Positions 34,895 to 44,671 of a stretch of 64,000 nt of DNA are shown piece by piece; positions within the stretch are counted from its first letter, which is position 1; every line of letters begins with the position of its first letter. The DNA lies in assembly GCF_000091045.1 (NCBI RefSeq), contig NC_006692.1, positions 1,257,221-1,321,220 of the forward strand, in the 5' to 3' direction. The stretch comes from Cryptococcus deneoformans JEC21. Its lineage: Eukaryota > Basidiomycota > Tremellomycetes > Tremellales > Cryptococcaceae. The position numbers and the translations under genes are program-made. Under the pieces are notes generated by a model. The model was given only the letters and a program-made list of their open reading frames with translations. It was not told the origin of the DNA and made no database searches.

Positions 34895-36904
34895 CTAGAT
34901 TTTCGCCGCCCGATAAAGCAAAATATAAGCTACTGAATCCTCACCACCTCCATCCATTGACAAGATCTTGTTCGCATCTGTGAAAGTTACATTGTTATCG
35001 TCGAACTTGGCCCATCTCTGTTGTTCGGCAGGGACACATGCGCCATTGTCAACGCGAGACCAGCCAATATAATGGCCGGAATCGGCAGAGGCGCCTTTGT
35101 GTGTTACCACAGCTAAGGTATGTTAGTTGGGTTTAGATTTAGGGGAGGAAAGGGGGAAGACTTACCAGCGAGCTCGTACATTCCACTCCCCTCTCCACTG
35201 GTTAGTCCCCCTTCTTTCACAAGCTCTTCCACCATAGCCTTTTCTTCACCTCTTTTCTTTTCTTCTTCATCCAATCCCTGTCCGGGCTTTCGTTTCAAGA
35301 TATTCGCACGGGCATCACGTTCCTTGAGGATTTGTTTCGTCGCCGTGTTAAGGGGTTGAATCTTTTTGCGGAGGGGCTCGGTCACCTGTCCAAAAAGGGT
35401 AGGTGTATTAGTATGGTTAGAGGGGAGGTATACACTGAGACTCGACGTACGATGTCAGATAAGTCGAGTTCGAGTGGAAACTTGACTTTACGCATGATCT
35501 TTGCCTTTTTCCTAATAATCTGTCAGCCAAAGCCAAGAACACTACGGGGTTGGCTCACTGGATGTCACGACGCCAATAAAATCGAACCATGTGCACTACA
35601 AGGTACTCCGGCAATCGAGAAACGCGAGATTGCCTATAACAAGCGTCAGCCATGGATCCATCAGCTATGGATAAATGGACAGTCTTACATAGAGTAAGTT
35701 GCGTTTCGTCCCAGTGTCGCGCTCGTCTTCTCAACCTGCTGGTTAAGGTTGTCTTGAATACCAGACATCAAGAAATTTGTGGTCCCAGAGATGTTACACT
35801 CCAGTTTCAAGACAGTCTCCGTACTAGTTGTCTCTGGTTCTTCCTCTGTCTCTGCATTTTTGAGACTTCAATTGTGCATTAGCATGAATGTCAATATATT
35901 TGAAACGGGACTCACGTCTTGGTTAATTCGATAGACATCAAACGGTCCACAACAGACCCTTCATCCCCGTTCTTCGGCAACGCCGCCCTTAACGCTTGCA
36001 CAAGCTGCGTCCAAGCCTCATCCGCATCCTGCTGTGCGTAATGCCCCCTCTGATCCCTCTCTGCAAATTGAGGCGCCAAGATTCTCAAATTACTGATAAC
36101 TTCCAATGGAGGAACGGCATTAGGTGTATTGTCAATCGTAACAAACAGATTTTTCAACGAATTTGTGACGCGGAATTCGGGGAGGGAAGAAGAGGAGGAG
36201 GAGGAAGGAGTGAATTCTTTGAGCGCTTGGTGGACTTCGGGCATAGCGCGGATGGCTTGGAGCGTGGAGTTGAGGTAACATGTGTTGCCGAGGTTGATGA
36301 GACCCGTGGGTTCGTCGGATTTAATGCCTTCATCCCCTACATCTTCCACTGATGATATCTTCAGTATTCTGGTGTGTCTTTGCAATCTAGGAAAAGACGG
36401 GAACATACAAAAGACGATTTGCTGGGTTGGTGGTGGTGGTAACGCTTCAGCTGCTCCAATTACCATAACAGATTGCTACGTAATGATCTTTAGCCGTCTG
36501 AAGTTTCCTGTCGTTGGTATAGATATACCTTTTGATTTGCCAAAGCGACATAATCTGTATCATCCTACAGTACGATTCTGTCAGAAATTCTCTAAAAGGG
36601 ATCATTCAATGGCACCAGCGATTAACGTACCTTCACCAGCTTGCCCTTCACCATAACCTTCATCCTCTCTACATTTCATGTCAGTCCCATTTTAATCACT
36701 TTTCAGGATATTATACTGACCAGTAGGGACCCTGGTAAGTTGAGAGATAGCATCCTTGAAAGCCTGAGTCGTGGTCTCTTGTGTGACAGGAACGGTGTAC
36801 GTCTTGCCAGAATGTTTTACGCTGACTACGCATCTACGTGTCAGCATTACCTTACTACCATCCTGATCCAGGTACTCACGTTCCATATTTTGAGATTTGG
36901 GCAT
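34895..36904 (-). CDS. UBP6: Ubiquitin C-terminal hydrolase Ubp6/USP14
   Basis: A multi-exon minus-strand gene starts at MPKSQNME (ATG 36904). Exon 1 joins an acceptor inside the apparent frame to give MELSVKHSGKTYTVPV, the first strand of an N-terminal ubiquitin-like domain, which continues AFKDAISQLTRVPTG and KVMVKGKLVKDD. The catalytic core follows: Cys box GLINLGNTCYLNSTLQAI, QQDADEAWTQLVQAL, SIKIARLPEYLVVHMVRFYW, and His box SADSGHYIGWSR. Then come WAKFDDNNVTF and the end AYILLYRAAKI with TAG at 34895-34897. USP14/Ubp6 binds the 26S proteasome through its UBL and trims ubiquitin chains from substrates, recycling ubiquitin. All catalytic residues are present. It is divergent from the coiled-coil gene at 37167, with 262 bp between starts. 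Confidence 0.9.
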
Positions 36905-37166
36905 CGGTATGGGAGTGTTTCAAAAGACATGGAAAAAGAAGAAGATTCAACGACGGAACTGGAATTGTTTACGACGATGATGCAGGCGTTGGCGACATTA
37001 CGTAATACATCCACTTCCTTTTATTTGAAATAATGGGGGAAACGGCAGTGTGGCCGCCGTCCCGGCCGTCATACCTGTCAATTCAATACCGTCTCAGGCC
37101 TCCCTTTTTAATTTTTGGACTTTCAAAGCTGTTATATCCGTTCCCAAACATTTTTTCTTCCGGGAA

Positions 37167-39102
37167 ATGACCTTCTCTTCCCTAGCGGATGAGCTCGTAA
37201 CTGCTTTTGACAACGAACCGACGACATCAAACAGCTTAGCTGCGGAGTTCGGTTTGGACCTCGATCTTGATCAGGAAGTCGGTCTCCAAACTCGAGCAGG
37301 TGGTGATGGCTTGGGATATCGCGGACATTCGCTTGGTAGGTAATATACATCATTTCTTATCAGGATCCAATGCAGCTGATTATGGGCTACTTGCGGATTT
37401 TTAGAGGAAGAGCTTGCCCAAGGGGGCTTTGGACAACCGCCTTTGCCTGATCGCGCATTATTGAACTTTGACGCGTCGCCGCCTGCTCGGTCACAGCATT
37501 TAGGTGGACGATCATTAGGTTCGTTTTTTCTAAATTTGGTATATTCTTTTATATGTGGTTGGTGTAAATGTGCTAATTTAATGTTGTAACTATTTCTCTG
37601 TAGAGGACGAGCTGGCCTTAGGAGAAGGGATTAGTCCACCACTTACTCCGTTACCCACTCGACGTTACCACTACAGCCACGGATCGTCCCCAAGTTCAAT
37701 TGTCTCATCGCTTAGAATACAACAATTTAATTTGGATGATGATCGTGAACTCCAAAAAAGACAGTTACACGAGCCTTTGTCATCGCGCAACGAACAGCTT
37801 GACGATCACGATAATGACTTGTCTCCCCACAATAACCTCGCCAGGTCCCCTTCCAAATTACCCACATCACCATTGCGCACGTTTATATCCCAAGGACCCT
37901 TTGCCACCCCTACCGCTACCCCACTCAGACTTGGAACTGGGATACGTAGAAACCCTTCTGACGGCTCTATATCTTACACATCCTTCTCACCTTCCCCTTC
38001 CTCTTCTTCTATCCCTCACGGACCAAAGCGTCTGACGAGGGAAGACCAAGATCCACTTTTGGTGCTGTCGGAAACGATCGCAATGAATTCGAGGTTTATC
38101 AACTGCTTGCGGCATTTGGATGAGGTACCCAGGACAATTGCGTCAGGGGCGCCCAGAGGAACTCCTGGGGAAATTGGGGGGGCGGCCCCTGGTCTAGGCC
38201 ATCGAGGATTATCAGGGACATCGATCCTGAAACCTGCGGTAGCAGAACCAGGATTCCCGTCGTCATCTCTTTCCCTCCCTTCAAGGGCGACAACCTCAAC
38301 GTCGATACCATTATCAATTGATACCCACTTACTAAACCATCTCGCCGCACTCGCAGAATCGGAAAAAACAAGGGATGACCAGCTGCGCGGACTCAACTTA
38401 TTAGCTAGGGAATTCGAGGGTCTGAGGTGGGGTGAAGGATTGATTGAAAATGAGGAATGCGATCGATTCATGGAGAAACAAGGGGAGATGGGCGTATTAG
38501 GGCAGGAGAATGAGAGTGGAGATGTCTCAGCCTTGGAACCAAGTGGAGAGGACTCGCTTGAAGATGTTCCCAATTCCAATTTGACTCCCTCCACACCCAT
38601 CCGTCACCCTTACGCCACGCAGTTTTATTCGTCTTCTTCCCCTTTATCACTTCAAAGCACCCTCCAACCCACGCTCCAAACACTCCTTTCCACATCTCTC
38701 TCCCTGACCACCGCTCTCAACCACCTCTCGGACTCGCTCCATAACTCTTCCTCATTGTCAACCCAGATATCTCGTCAGCTCAAAAACCTCCGCTCTTCAG
38801 TGGGTGGATTTAGGGAGAGAGAAGTCAGAGAGGAAGAAGCGAGGAGGGGAGTAGAGGAGTGGGAGAGGGGGCGGGATGAGTTGGGTTTGGGTGGGGGAAG
38901 AATGGGAAGTGCCACGATCGGGTCAACCGAGACAGGAAGTGTCCAAATGACTGGAAGGGATAAGGAGAGGGCGAAGAGTGTAAAAAAAGTGTTGGAGAAG
39001 GAATGCGAAGAGTTTAAAAGCAAACTGGAAGAATACGGGAAACAGGTGGAGAAGATTCAGGCGGGCAGGTCAGCTGGAACGGGAATTTCGACCACGGGCT
39101 AA
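37167..39102 (+). CDS. Uncharacterised coiled-coil protein with repeated SLxxELA motif
   Basis: Three exons (37167-37335, 37405-37518, 37604-39102) join in frame into 593 residues. I do not recognise a family. The N-terminus begins MTFSSLADELVTAFDNE. The motif recurs as HSLEEELAQ and RSLEDELALGEG, each spanning an exon junction. Exon 2 is exactly 38 codons and has phase 1 at both ends, as expected from an exon duplication. A Ser/Pro-rich region follows, then a possible helical domain (QDPLLVLSETIAMNSRFINC) and a C-terminal half rich in helices with a charged coiled coil (REREVREEEARRGVEEWERG, KSVKKVLEKECEEFKSKLEE). There is no signal peptide or membrane span. A cytoskeletal or trafficking adaptor is a guess only. 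Confidence 0.7.
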
Positions 39103-39646
39103 GGCTTTCGCAGCAATGCAAGGTAAAAAACTTGCCTGGAATTTTTGGACATCTTGAATAACGTAAGTCAGTGAGAGTGTGGGCGAGAGTGGGGATGGGG
39201 AATGACAGTGAAAATGGGAGGCGTCCTATGACGATTTGACGATACATTAATGATTATGACTTCATGCACGACACTATTTGATGTTTATATGTTTGCACAT
39301 TTTGATGACCTCTTTAATTAGCCGCATATTGATGGCGCTTGGCCTGCTGCTGGATTGCATCCCGAAACTGGAAAGTGCCTTCACGAGGAAGCACATGTTA
39401 CCGTGTTTCTTTCATCGTCAACTGATAAGTCGTCTATCACATAGTGCACAGTTCGTCACCACCCGACGACCCCTTATGGTCCAGATACAACTGTCCTCGT
39501 CTATCTCAACTCTGATAATCATTATTCCCTCCTTGCTTGGTGCAGATGACCGAAGTAATAAATGTCAATTGCACCTCATTCCTCAGTAAATACAAGATCC
39601 AAATTTCAAACGCCAAAAAACAAAAACAAGATGAAAAAAGATATTG
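39103..39646. other. Intergenic: 3' UTR of the coiled-coil gene up to tRNA-Pro copy 4
   Basis: No gene is recognisable. The last 30 bp before the tRNA include the A-rich strand of its Pol III terminator. Confidence 0.5.
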
Positions 39647-39900
39647 GGTCTCGTCCCGGGATTGAACCGAGGACCACCCCCAAAGCCGGAAAACTTTACG
39701 CAATCCAACCCTAAGAGGGCATGCTACCACTGCACCAACGAAACGGCTATGCCACCGAAGCCCATTGTTGATTTGAAGACGTTTTCCATGATTATCTATG
39801 TTATTTTGGGGGTAAGTCGAATCGATCCGATGCTATAGTTCACGCGTGGGAGTAATGTGCATGGAGGTCATGTCGACAACGAGGTGTATGTAGACACAAC
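39630..39900 (-). repeat. Duplicated block C (right copy, inverted) around tRNA-Pro copy 4
   Basis: This is the inverted counterpart of 29280-29620. The tRNA and its upstream flank (GTCTTCAAA-like segment, then the AACATAGATAATCATGGAAA stretch read on the minus strand) match with moderate divergence. Confidence 0.7.
39647..39744 (-). tRNA. tRNA-Pro (AGG), intron-containing, copy 4
   Basis: Read on the minus strand, this 98-nt gene matches copy 2 through the mature sequence and the 26-nt intron (GGATTGCG variant). The Pol III terminator TCTTTTTTC follows on the minus strand. Confidence 0.9.
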
Positions 39901-39944
39901 CAGCACTTACCCCTGTTCTTCACACACTAACAAAGCTCCATATG

Positions 39945-40690
39945 TCCGTCCCGAACTTCAGGCACCAGCCCTCTGACAACTTCGGTCATACGGGCATTAA
40001 TCAAGGGAGACAATAGAAGAGAAGATGAACAGTGCGGACTACAGAGTCATTGGTCCGATTGGAGGAAGTGAGAATACGAGAAGCCTTGGACAAAGTAATG
40101 AACGAGGTGGGGAAATATGTCTTGTTGATCTGCTGTAGGTCTGATTGTATTGCGAAGGGCGAGGGTTAAGTGACCTACTACTAAATAAGAGATTACTTGC
40201 TATTTTGTACTCTTATAAATAGCCTTGCGTCACTATTGCGTGCCTTGTTTCTTTTTTTGGGACAAAAGGGACTATTATATTACAGTATGACTGATCCGTA
40301 GTACTAGAGCTGTTAGGGATACCTGTGACCATTTCGCCAGCAGTGATCATGGACTCATAGCCAGTACTCCTTAGTTTGGAGTCCTTCCTTGTTGTTGAGA
40401 CCGAAGGTCTAAATAAATTGGGAAAACAATCCCAATGGTTACGCCGTATGCAAAATATCTGGTGGCAAGGCACACGCGATGCAGCAGCAGTCTGGATTTT
40501 AACTGAAAAAAACAAAACAAAAAAAGATATTGGGTCTCGTCCCGGGATTGAACCGAGGACCACCCCCAAAGCCGGAAAACTTTACGTAATCCAACCCTAA
40601 GAGGGCATGCTACCACTGCACCAACGAAACGGCTATGCCACCGAAGCCCAATTGTTGTTGAATCGGAATGCACAAAACTATTTGTGAAAA
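39945..40690 (-). repeat. Duplicated block A (right copy, inverted) with tRNA-Pro copy 5
   Basis: This is the inverted counterpart of 27570-28275. The DNA downstream of tRNA copy 5 (minus sense) matches the DNA downstream of copy 1. The DNA upstream of copy 5 instead matches the DNA upstream of copy 3. Confidence 0.8.
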
Positions 40691-41200
40691 TGTCTGTCCA
40701 AGGAACACAATTCTAAAGTTCCTGTCAGCACATATCTGCTCAATATGCTGTCTTCAAAATGTTTCGAGGCTATAGACCTCTCAAAAGCTGTTAAAATTTC
40801 ACAAGGGATGCTCATTACCACTGCGGCAGTGATTTCAAGGAGTAAAGTTATATCCGGACGGAAACAAAAAAAGCTCGCACCACGCACCGGAAGCTTGCTT
40901 GGTAGATCAACGCCAACGCTGCGTGGGGACCTGGAAACGTGGTTGTTTTGTGCCCTTCATTTTCTGTCATCGGTCTCGGCTCCCTTTTCTCCTTCTTTCC
41001 GACGACTTTTGAATCAATCCTTATGATGCGTCTTGATACCGATCAACGGATACGAAAGTGGAGAAGAAGCTGAAAAATCTGGAACGACTGTATTCTCAGT
41101 CATTGCTATTGCTAGCTTGTAGTCTCATCAGGGCGTCCAAAAAAAGATCAGAAGGACGCATGTTGCACGTCTTGATGCAGCCGGTAGCTTATCAGTCGTG
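40520..41200 (-). repeat. Duplicated block B (right copy, inverted)
   Basis: This is the inverted counterpart of 29755-30345, with a stretch of more than 200 bp that appears identical. It ends near GCAGCCGGTAGCTTATCAG at 41178-41196, the reverse complement of sequence at 29755-29780 apart from a 4-bp insertion there. Confidence 0.85.
40533..40630 (-). tRNA. tRNA-Pro (AGG), intron-containing, copy 5
   Basis: The cloverleaf is the same as in copies 1-4. The intron carries the GGATTACG variant found otherwise only in copy 3. A long T tract interrupted by single G residues follows on the minus strand. Confidence 0.9.
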
Positions 41201-41493
41201 TTGGCCAGTGTACATCCGTATGTTTCCTTCTTCCGTCTTTTGATATATCTATAAATCCAAGGAGGATGCATGGCTTTGCCTCTCATTCTTTATCCTTCTT
41301 GCCATTCAGATCGCACCACCATAGAAAAATCTCTCCTCAGCAATTCGAAATAAGTCCACAACCTACCAGTCTCAAATAGTCTGATCATCAAATCCCAACA
41401 CTCAAGACACTACAGTCTAGCTCTTACCTACCCAACGGCGCTTCCAGACTTTTTACTCGGCTTTTACTCACGGAGGGTCCATCAGTGTATACA

Positions 41494-42327
41494 ATGGCAA
41501 TTGATCGTAACAGTCGTGCATGGAACGTACCAATCATTCTTTCCGACTCGGCAACAGGGGTGACATCCCCGGTTGCAGATTTCTATTCGGGATCTCCGGG
41601 CACACCTACCGCCTGGATGGCGCAGTTCAAGCAGATGATTAGGGGCTTAGATAAAGATCTTGATCGTAAACGAACTTCAGGTAAGTGATTGTCATAAACC
41701 CTGTCCTCATGGAACAGCCAGTTGATAATCTCACCAGAAGGCATCTACTGTGCAAATTGGAGGAGGTACCAAGTCAGCAGCCGCCTCTTTTACGGCGCTT
41801 TGGTCACACACGTCTATCATAAGCGACCATGGTATCGCCCCTGTGGCTCCGGCGAGTTGCACTTCGATATATCGTGCACTATCACTCCGCACTGGGCCAA
41901 AAGTCGACGGGAGGACATAAAGCGAACGGCGGTGTACATGGAGCGGAAACTTCGCCGACTGGCCGAAATCGAGTACGCCAAAAAGCGTGTAGAGTTCGCT
42001 CTTACAAACAAATGGCCCTCATGCGAACAAGAAATCAGATTGATGAAAGAAATCATTACAGACCTTGCGCGAGAGTTGATAGGGGAGCATATCGCTACTC
42101 GGTTTCTCTTTCTCCAAGGAAGAACCAGAAGAGATTACAGAAATATTGTCGGGCAAGGGGAAGAGCCCGGACTAAGTCCTATGTGGATTGATGCGATTGA
42201 GGAATATATCGACGTCTTGCTAGGGCCTCAGAGGACACGACTTGAGATTCTAGAGTCGGTTTTGAAGGATGTCGGTGAGGAGTTAGGCGACAGTTTGGTC
42301 TCGCTTCCCAAGTTGCATTATCATTAG
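41494..42327 (+). CDS. Uncharacterised two-exon gene
   Basis: Exons 41494-41680 and 41738-42327 join in frame into 258 residues. I do not recognise the protein. It starts MAIDRNSRAWNVPIILSDSA. It has an aromatic segment (WRRYQVSSRLFYGALVTHVY) and a highly helical, basic second half (RREDIKRTAVYMERKLRRLA, EIRLMKEIITDLARELIGEH, LEILESVLKDVGEELGDSLV). No signal peptide or membrane span is visible. It begins 300 bp beyond the edge of the duplicated block B. A GTG-initiated extension of three codons upstream is not needed. Confidence 0.6.
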
Positions 42328-42566
42328 TCGTACATTGTGTTGGTGCTTATGAAACTACGCTGTGAATGTTGTATTATTAGACGGACAGAGGAAGGAAAGA
42401 AGAATGCAAAAACAATAAATACGTAAACACAGCAGGAGGGGACGAGTTCGGTGCCACACTCGGTAAAAGCAGAAGTCGGCGGCGTTTTCCACCTGGGCGC
42501 ACTCTTCTCTTTCTTTTCTGAAGTCCTACAAACCTCTATACCTCTCGCCCCAACAAACCACACAAA

Positions 42567-43724
42567 ATGTCTTCAAGAATGGCTTGTAGACTCGCCGCCA
42601 GAGCAGCTCGCCAACAGCGCGCATTCTCAGCAACTTCAATCACTCGAAATGCACCAGTCACTCCTTGGGAACCTGCCCTTCCTCAAGGTGTCTCTCCTGC
42701 CTACGATGCTGCCATCAGCTACCTCGCCGACTACCAGTCCCGAACTCTCTCCAAACTCAATGCTTTCAAGTCTAACCTACCTGAGACTCCTTCTCATGAA
42801 GAGCTCCAACAACTTGCGAAGCTCGAAATTGAGGCGTACGCGAATGACCCTGCTGTGAGACGAATGTTCAAGGAGACTGGTGGGGAAGGTCAGATGGACA
42901 AGCGAATTATGCGATGGCTTGGAGAGGAAAACTGGAAGAAGGAAGGAGGATTGGATTTGTTGATGCAGCGTGCATTGCAAATGAATGTTGTTCCCGACTT
43001 GCTACCCGAGATACCCCCAACTGCGCCGCTTACCATTACCCTCTCCTCTCCTGTTACTCCTGGGGCTTTCCAACGACCATCATCCTTTGCTCAACCACCA
43101 AAAATTACCCACCAAATTTTCCACCACCCTTCCCTTCCCACACTCACCAACCCTAACCCTGCCGCTCTCCATACTCTCCTTGTCATTGACCCCGATGCGC
43201 CTCACCACGAGACTCACTCTTTCCAAGAGCGTGTCTTGTACATGAAGACCGACATCCCTATCTCTGTTGTGGATGGGACTGTCAACCTTACAGACAAGTC
43301 TTTCGGCAAGGAGCTCCTTGCTTGGGAACCACCTGCGCCTGAGCAGGGCACACCTTACCACCGATATGTTGTCCTCGTCTTCCGTCAACCCTCTCCTTCT
43401 TCCGTTACTACCATCTCTCGCGAAGGCTTCAAGCTCCGAGATTTCCTGTCTTCCCAAGGGCTTACCTCTCACTCTCTTAGCGGTCTTTCGCTTTTCCGTG
43501 CTGAGTGGTCAGAGGAGGAGGACGAGTTTATCAACTCTGTATTCAGGGAAAAGAGAGGTGTACCTGAGGGTGCGCCTGTGTATGGTAAGGTTCCCAAGGA
43601 AGTAAGATATGGTTACCCCATGAAGGCGAAGCTTAGAAGGAGAGAAGAAATAAGGGACCAGATTTGGGAGGGTGCTATGCGAGAGTTGGAAGGATTGGGA
43701 GACGTTGAGCGTGTTGGTGTTTAG
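42567..43724 (+). CDS. MRPL35: Mitochondrial large-subunit ribosomal protein mL38 (MRPL35-like, PEBP fold)
   Basis: A single exon encodes 385 residues. The N-terminus is an Arg/Ala-rich, acid-free mitochondrial presequence (MACRLAARAARQQRAFSATS). The middle is helical, followed by a phosphatidylethanolamine-binding-protein fold with LHTLLVIDPDAPHHETHSF and TPYHRYVVLVFRQPS. The C-terminus (PEGAPVYGKVPKEVRYGYPM) and overall length match fungal MRPL35/mL38, a protein of the central protuberance of the mitoribosome. The PEBP ligand-pocket residues DPDAP and HRY are retained although the family acts structurally. It is unusual here in having no intron. Confidence 0.8.
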   Translation: MSSRMACRLAARAARQQRAFSATSITRNAPVTPWEPALPQGVSPAYDAAISYLADYQSRTLSKLNAFKSNLPETPSHEELQQLAKLEIEAYANDPAVRRMFKETGGEGQMDKRIMRWLGEENWKKEGGLDLLMQRALQMNVVPDLLPEIPPTAPLTITLSSPVTPGAFQRPSSFAQPPKITHQIFHHPSLPTLTNPNPAALHTLLVIDPDAPHHETHSFQERVLYMKTDIPISVVDGTVNLTDKSFGKELLAWEPPAPEQGTPYHRYVVLVFRQPSPSSVTTISREGFKLRDFLSSQGLTSHSLSGLSLFRAEWSEEEDEFINSVFREKRGVPEGAPVYGKVPKEVRYGYPMKAKLRRREEIRDQIWEGAMRELEGLGDVERVGV

Positions 43725-43994
43725 ACGCGACGTAGGTTTTGATGCTGTTCACGATGGGATGAGCGCTAACCAAATAATAGGCGTTTTTGGGATTTACCAT
43801 TTTGCATGAGATTGGAATGCATCAATTTAGCATGTCTTCGAGTGCTGTGGTATCAAGGAAGCTCCGAATCGTTCGGTCAGTTAGCGAACGAAGGTTGTCT
43901 TCTTTTGACTTTTTAGAAAAAGATCTCAATCTCGGTCTAGAAGTGTATAAAGACTAACACCCTTCAAGAATAATTTTAGTCTGAAACGTTCAGA

Positions 43995-44671
43995 ATGTTC
44001 AATCCAGACATCTCAGAAATCCCGGATGCGACTTTGCCTTCCGAAGCAATCAGCGAAACGTGCTTTCTCCGCTTTGCCCAGGACTTGACATTCGACGTTT
44101 CCCTTAACCCACCCCGCGACCGTTTCCATAACGCCATCAACACTCTCACCACTGCGCCGGCCAGCAGTCTACCTATGAATCAGACCCAAAACATCCGCTC
44201 AGCCGCTAAAGAGCTCATTGGCTATTACACAAATTTTACCGACACCCAAGGCATTTTTCACAACGATATCAAAGGATTTGGCGCTGCCTCCACCCTCCCG
44301 CCTTTTCTCGTTAAGCGAGATAAAGTCTCAAAGAAGGTTGTGAACTATGTGACGAAGATGGATGCTCGGCCCTCGCTTCTGAGAATCAGTTTGCATTTGA
44401 AAGCATGGTGCAGCAAACAGGAAAAGAGTACGAATTAAAATTGCGGAAGCATGGGTCGAGTGTGGAAATTATCATGGACATTTTGGATGCGGATAGGCGA
44501 CGCAAGTTGGGGGGAGAGGTAACTGTGTTGTTGGGCGACGAGGTGGGGAAGATTGGAGGGTTAACGAAAGAGTGTGAGAATGGAAGGTTCTATTATCCTT
44601 TGAAGTTGATAAAGAAGTTCACGGTGTCTGATGAAGGGAGTGCTGGGGACTCAACGTTCGGCAGAAAATGA
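43995..44671 (+). CDS. Uncharacterised two-exon gene
   Basis: Exon 1 (43995-44336) and exon 2 (44390-44671) are joined by a 53-nt intron (donor GTTGTG, branch CTGAG, acceptor AATCAG), giving 207 residues. Without this splice the first frame stops at 44438 and the second frame starts in the middle of a conserved-looking region, so the intron is needed. The protein starts MFNPDISEIPDATLPSEAIS and contains TCFLRFAQDLTFDV. It has a lysine-rich middle (FLVKRDKVSKKFAFESMVQQ) and a C-terminal beta-rich part (GGEVTVLLGDEVGKIGGL, FYYPLKLIKKFTVSDE). I know of no matching family. It has no signal peptide or membrane segment. Confidence 0.6.
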
